DNA of 9,293 nt, taken from NCBI GenBank assembly GCA_002293625.1, contig DBDP01000134.1:1-9293 (forward strand), in the 5' to 3' direction. The stretch is from Clostridiales bacterium UBA929 (GTDB lineage: Bacteria > Bacillota > Clostridia > Oscillospirales > UBA929). Under the pieces are notes generated by a model. That model was not told the DNA's origin. It searched no databases and saw nothing but the letters and a program-made list of their open reading frames with translations. Shown here in pieces: positions 6,725-9,293 of this stretch (the stretch's first letter is position 1; each line of letters opens with the position of its first letter). Position numbers and translations under genes: made by a program.

Positions 6725-6753
6725 TTGATATATGGTCTGCGCTGTGGTATACT
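6725..6753 (+). promoter_or_regulatory. Strong sigma-A-type promoter with extended -10
   Basis: TTGATA (6725-6730), a 17-nt spacer and TATACT (6748-6753) form a near-consensus vegetative promoter, with TGG immediately before the -10 giving an extended TGn element. Transcription should start near 6760 and read the small gene at 6829, with a hairpin at the 5' end of the leader. Confidence 0.75.
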
Positions 6754-6766
6754 GCTCTCAGGCGCT

Positions 6767-6791
6767 TCGCTCGTTCGCCTTGCGGGCGAAC
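6767..6791. repeat. Hairpin repeat in the 5' leader of the small gene
   Basis: GTTCGCC (6773-6779) and GGCGAAC (6785-6791) form a perfect 7-bp stem with a 5-nt loop TTGCG. The segment TCGCTCGTTCG at 6767-6777 is identical to 645-655, the other copy of this hairpin family. It is not followed by a T-run, so it is not a terminator for the plus strand. It would fold almost at the 5' end of the mRNA from the promoter at 6725-6753. Confidence 0.6.
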
Positions 6792-6828
6792 ATGCAATTT
6801 TCAACACTTCGTACTAAGGAGAATGGCA

Positions 6829-7143
6829 GTGACGCAAACAGACAGCCTGCTGCGGCAGGCGGAACACGCTCTTGAGCAACGGGATCTCGCGGCGCTCCTC
6901 CCCTACGCGGAAGCATTGGAACCCTTGGCGACGTCGGGCGGTCGCGCTGTATTTGACTTCTTTTCCCGCGTCACGCGGGAGGTCATCTGTTGCCCGGAAC
7001 CGCATATATCTCTCTTTGCACGCTGTCTTGACGCCGTTTGCGCCTACGACCCGGCGGAGGGCGCGGCGTTTTTGGAGCGAATGCTCGACTTTACCTACAG
7101 CGTGGAAAACGCCTCCATAAGTCCGCAAGGGATTCTGCACTGA
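6829..7143 (+). CDS. Small hypothetical helical protein
   Basis: Unrecognised protein of 104 residues, MTQTDSLLRQAEHALEQRDL... . It looks soluble and almost entirely alpha-helical, with Leu/Ala heptad-like spacing, reminiscent of a TPR or HEAT-like pair of helices but without a recognisable consensus. It has three cysteines (two adjacent, in VICCPEP) and no signal peptide or membrane segment. GTG 6829 is preferred to ATG 6823 because AAGGAG ends 7 nt before the GTG but only 1 nt before the ATG. A near-consensus promoter upstream, a good ribosome site, GC-rich third codon positions and a terminator just after its stop all support a real, independently transcribed gene. Function unknown. Confidence 0.72.
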   Translation: MTQTDSLLRQAEHALEQRDLAALLPYAEALEPLATSGGRAVFDFFSRVTREVICCPEPHISLFARCLDAVCAYDPAEGAAFLERMLDFTYSVENASISPQGILH

Positions 7144-7150
7144 CAGATAC

Positions 7151-7173
7151 GGCGCCCCGTTGGGGGCGCCTTT
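7151..7173 (+). terminator. Intrinsic terminator after the small gene
   Basis: GGCGCCCC (7151-7158), loop GTTG and GGGGCGCC (7163-7170) form a perfect 8-bp GC stem, 8 nt after the TGA of the small gene, followed by TTTAATGT. The T-run is short, so termination may be partial, with some readthrough into the next gene. Confidence 0.6.
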
Positions 7174-7222
7174 AATGTATATGCCGTTGGGGGCTTGTTT
7201 ATCATTTTTCGGAGGACATACT

Positions 7223-8227
7223 ATGAAAATCTTATTCATCGGCGGCACGGGCATCATCAGCGCGGAGGCTGCGAAGCTCGCCGCGGCGTCCGGCGCGGAA
7301 CTGACCCTACTGAACCGGCGCGGCGAGTATCCCGAAGGGCTGCACGGCGTTGAGGTGATCCAAGCCGACATGTCAACCGACGCCGCCGAAAAGCTGCGCG
7401 GGCGCGAATATGACGTTGTGGCGAACTTCATTGTCTTCACGCCGGAGCAGGCGGAGCGGGACATTTCGCTCTTCTCCGGCCGGACGGGACAGTATATCTT
7501 CATCAGCTCCGCATCGGCATACCAAAAACCGGGCGGCGTTATTACAGAGAGTACGCCGCTTCACAATCCGTTTTGGGAATACTCCCGGAATAAAGCCGCA
7601 TGTGAAGACTTATTATTTAACGCTCATCGGCAAGACAACTTCCCGGTCACCGTCGTGCGTCCGAGCCACACCTATGACAAAACCTATATTCCGCTTGCCG
7701 TACACGGCGAAAAAGGGTCGTGGCAGGTCGTAAAACGAATCATGGACGGCAAGCCGGTAATCGTTCACGGCGACGGCACATCGCTTTGGACGCTGACGCA
7801 CAGCCGCGACTTCGCGAAGGGCTTTTGCGGTCTTTTGGGAAATCCCCACGCGCTCGGTGAAACGTTCCACATAACGAGCGACGAGGTACTGACATGGGAT
7901 CAGGTTCTGCGCTGTGTCGGCGCGTGCGTCGGCCGGGAGCCGATACTGCGGCATATTGCCAGTGATTTTCTGGCCGCCGCCGACCCCCGCCTGACAGGCA
8001 CCCTGCTTGGCGACAAAGCGCATTCCCTTGTTTTCGATAACAGTAAAATCAAGCGTCTCGTCCCCGGCTTCACGGCAACCACCCGGTTTGACGAAGGGGT
8101 TTGCGAAGCGGTGCGTTACCACTTGGATAACCCGTATCTGCAAACCCCCGACCCCGCGTTCGACGAATGGACGGATCGCATGATTGAAGCGGTGGATCGC
8201 GCTTTTCTCCGGCAAGTTTTCCCGTGA
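7223..8227 (+). CDS. NAD-dependent epimerase/dehydratase-type SDR, substrate unknown
   Basis: Cytoplasmic SDR-fold protein of 334 residues. The ATG at 7223 is chosen because GGAGG lies 7 nt upstream and the protein opens MKILFIGGTGIIS. The frame is open back to 7160, but that stretch is the terminator hairpin. The cofactor loop is GGTGIIS (7-13), with Ser instead of the usual final Gly. NRRGE (31-35) after beta-2 suggests NADP preference. The active site has FISSASAYQK (93-102) and Tyr120-x3-Lys124 (YSRNK), so the catalytic residues are intact. The overall pattern recalls the SDR branch that includes the plant CSP41 RNA-binding proteins and many clostridial 'NAD-dependent epimerases' of unknown substrate. 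It is on the opposite strand from the cap operon and has no evident partner, so I do not assign it to FucNAc synthesis. Confidence 0.85.
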   Translation: MKILFIGGTGIISAEAAKLAAASGAELTLLNRRGEYPEGLHGVEVIQADMSTDAAEKLRGREYDVVANFIVFTPEQAERDISLFSGRTGQYIFISSASAYQKPGGVITESTPLHNPFWEYSRNKAACEDLLFNAHRQDNFPVTVVRPSHTYDKTYIPLAVHGEKGSWQVVKRIMDGKPVIVHGDGTSLWTLTHSRDFAKGFCGLLGNPHALGETFHITSDEVLTWDQVLRCVGACVGREPILRHIASDFLAAADPRLTGTLLGDKAHSLVFDNSKIKRLVPGFTATTRFDEGVCEAVRYHLDNPYLQTPDPAFDEWTDRMIEAVDRAFLRQVFP

Positions 8228-8235
8228 TAACTTCC

Positions 8236-8263
8236 CTCCCGCGAGGTAATCATAAGGCGGGAG
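8236..8263 (+). promoter_or_regulatory. Inverted repeat covering the ribosome site of the LysM-CAP gene
   Basis: CTCCCGC (8236-8242) and GCGGGAG (8257-8263) form a perfect 7-bp stem with a 14-nt loop in the 45-nt gap between the SDR stop and the LysM-CAP start. The right arm holds GGGAG, the only Shine-Dalgarno-like sequence (9 nt before the ATG), so folding would hide it. TGAATTTTT follows, so it could also act as a weak terminator of the SDR transcript. Confidence 0.4.
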
Positions 8264-8272
8264 TGAATTTTT

Positions 8273-8884
8273 ATGAAAAAATTTATCTGCTTTATTTTAA
8301 CGCTCGCAATACTTTCAAGCGCCGCCGCAATGGCCGCGCCTACGACGTATGTGGTAAAATCCGGCGACTCGCTTTGGAAGATCGCCGTTCGCTACGAGAT
8401 CGGGCTGTCGGAGATCAAAGCCGCAAACCCGCAGATCAAAAACTTTGACCTCATCTACCCAAACCAGCGCATCAACATCCCCGACGCGACGCCGCTTAAA
8501 AGCCTTGAGGAGGAAGTGGCGCGGCTCGTTAATGTTGAACGCGCGAAGAACGGTCTGCCCGCGCTGACCATCAACTGGGAACTGTCGCGGATCGCCCGCT
8601 ATAAGTCGCAGGACATGGTGGACAAGAAGTATTTCAGCCACCAATCCCCGACCTACGGCTCCCCGTTCCAAATGATCCAAGCGTTCGGTCTGCGCTTCAC
8701 CGCCGCCGCCGAGAACATCGCCTACGGTCAGCGTACCCCGGCGGAAGTGATGAAAAGCTGGATGAACTCACCCGGGCATCGCTCCAACATTCTGGCAGGG
8801 AACGTCAGCCAAATCGGCGTCGGCGCGGCGAAAGCCTCCAACGGAACGCTGTATTGGACGCAGATGTTTATTCGCCCGGCATGA
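8273..8884 (+). CDS. Secreted LysM plus CAP-domain protein (YkwD-like spore family)
   Basis: Exported protein of 203 residues that probably binds peptidoglycan. Residues 1-22 form a classic signal peptide (MKKFICFILTLAILSS..., cleavage likely after AMA). A LysM domain follows at about 24-71 (TYVVKSGDSLWKIAVRY ... YPNQRINIP), then a CAP/SCP domain at about 78-203. The CAP motifs are visible: FSHQSP with His123, AENIAYG with Glu147 and SPGHRSNIL with His169, the residues forming the conserved CAP cavity. The LysM plus CAP combination is common among the YkwD-type proteins restricted to endospore formers. The biochemical role of bacterial CAP domains is not settled. It follows the SDR gene by 45 nt in the same direction and converges with the isomerase gene across a repeat element. 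Confidence 0.93.
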   Translation: MKKFICFILTLAILSSAAAMAAPTTYVVKSGDSLWKIAVRYEIGLSEIKAANPQIKNFDLIYPNQRINIPDATPLKSLEEEVARLVNVERAKNGLPALTINWELSRIARYKSQDMVDKKYFSHQSPTYGSPFQMIQAFGLRFTAAAENIAYGQRTPAEVMKSWMNSPGHRSNILAGNVSQIGVGAAKASNGTLYWTQMFIRPA

Positions 8885-8890
8885 CTTAAC

Positions 8891-8962
8891 GTAGGGCGCG
8901 TCGCCCTCGACGCGCCGTTGCATTATAAGGTTCCGCGGGCGGTCGGGGACGACCGCCCCTAC
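8891..8962. repeat. Two-hairpin palindromic element (MITE/REP-like)
   Basis: A 72-nt element fills the gap between two convergent genes. Its ends are inverted (GTAGGG at 8891-8896, CCCTAC at 8957-8962). It holds two perfect 9-bp stems: GGCGCGTCG (8895-8903)/CGACGCGCC (8908-8916) with loop CCCT, and GGGCGGTCG (8937-8945)/CGACCGCCC (8950-8958) with loop GGGA. An AT-rich linker lies between them. It codes for nothing, and no transposase is nearby. Its left half matches the single-hairpin copy at 615-643. It may work as a two-way terminator for the convergent genes. Its right end supplies the TAG stop of the isomerase gene. Confidence 0.75.
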
Positions 8963-9293
8963 CGATGTAGAATAGACCGCGTAAACTCCAAAAAGCGCGG
9001 CAGCGCGACTTCAGGCTCGTCCAGCTCCGGGTGCCACATTTTCTCCCACTCAAACGAGACGAAGCCCGTATACCCTTTGTCCCGCAGCAAGCGCAGCGTC
9101 TCGGCGACGGGCAGAACCCCCTCGCCGATTTGGCAGAGCGACTGGTCGCTTCTCGCGTCTTTGATATGTACGTGCTTAATCGCGCTTCCGAGTTTTTCCC
9201 ATGTTTCGCCGGGCGTGTCGCCGCCCTTTACGCTGTGGTGCAGATCCCACAGGATGCCAAAGCCGCCGCTCGCGACCGCTTCCAACAGCGCGG
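8959..9293 (-). CDS. Sugar phosphate isomerase/epimerase-like TIM barrel, C-terminal part
   Basis: C-terminal 111 or so residues of a xylose isomerase-like TIM-barrel (AP endonuclease 2 family) protein. The start is beyond the right edge: the frame stays open to base 9293, reading ALLEAVASGGFGILWDLHHS. Metal-site motifs of the family are visible: WDLHHS (Asp and His), HVHIKDA (His), GEGVLP and a late FVSFEWE strand with a Glu. The barrel closes with a helix rich in LPRFLEF. The enzyme probably isomerises or epimerises a sugar or inositol derivative, but the substrate cannot be read. The TAG stop lies in the terminal repeat of the palindromic element, so the last residue or two may derive from the insertion. 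It converges with the LysM-CAP gene. Confidence 0.88.
   Translation of the reverse strand, partial: ALLEAVASGGFGILWDLHHSVKGGDTPGETWEKLGSAIKHVHIKDARSDQSLCQIGEGVLPVAETLRLLRDKGYTGFVSFEWEKMWHPELDEPEVALPRFLEFTRSILHR

Noticed and set aside
7159..7194. GTTGGGGGC repeated at 7159-7167 and 7186-7194
   Set aside because: Only nine bases match and the flanks differ. It is probably chance or a minor local duplication.
7160..7222. Upstream in-frame start for the SDR gene at 7160
   Set aside because: The added 21 residues would be encoded by the terminator hairpin. ATG 7223 has a proper GGAGG site and begins at the Rossmann strand.
6814..7503. Minus-strand open frame of 229 codons
   Set aside because: It runs through the small gene, its terminator hairpin and the start of the SDR gene on the other strand, and has no recognisable domain.
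7613..8215. Minus-strand open frame of 200 codons antisense to the SDR gene
   Set aside because: The plus-strand SDR has intact family motifs in this stretch. The antisense translation has none.

Overview
The window looks like chromosomal DNA from an endospore-forming, anaerobic, Clostridia-type Firmicute of moderate GC content. The evidence is inferential. The genes recognised include a CwlD-type spore cortex amidase, a LysM plus CAP-domain protein of the YkwD spore family, and a CgeB/YkvP-type glycosyltransferase. Shine-Dalgarno sites are strong and AG-rich, and there is one canonical sigma-A promoter. No rRNA, tRNA, CRISPR array, transposase or phage gene is visible.

Left half (1-4910, minus strand): a tightly packed glycan operon read right to left. 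It runs capE, capF, capG (the three-enzyme route from UDP-GlcNAc to UDP-L-FucNAc), then a CgeB-like glycosyltransferase, then a GT4-type glycosyltransferase cut by the left edge. capE/capF abut as TGA|ATG, capF/capG are one base apart, and capG/cgeB-like overlap as ATGA, so translational coupling is likely. A small palindromic repeat sits between the two glycosyltransferases.

Middle (4911-6636, minus strand): upstream of capE lies a 269-residue collagen-like protein with a Cys-rich head and about 71 Gly-X-Y triplets. Upstream of that is a cwlD-type amidase gene whose best start is TTG at 6636, giving 237 residues. The sequences upstream of capE and of the collagen-like gene both carry AC-N16/17-CATAnnnT(A) arrangements resembling late mother-cell sigma-K promoters. 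The match is better at capE.

Right half (6637-9293): a divergent promoter region, then on the plus strand a small unknown protein with its own terminator, an atypical SDR of the NAD-epimerase type, and a secreted LysM-CAP protein. A two-hairpin palindromic element separates these from a converging, truncated sugar phosphate isomerase/epimerase-like gene at the right edge.

Working model (inference): the collagen-like protein and the FucNAc/glycosyltransferase operon form a spore-surface glycoprotein module. Collagen-like filaments would be decorated with L-FucNAc-containing glycans during late sporulation, analogous to BclA glycosylation in the Bacillus exosporium and the CgeA/CgeB crust system, but using a capsule-type CapEFG sugar pathway. 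The flanking cwlD and LysM-CAP genes agree with a sporulation neighbourhood but do not prove it.
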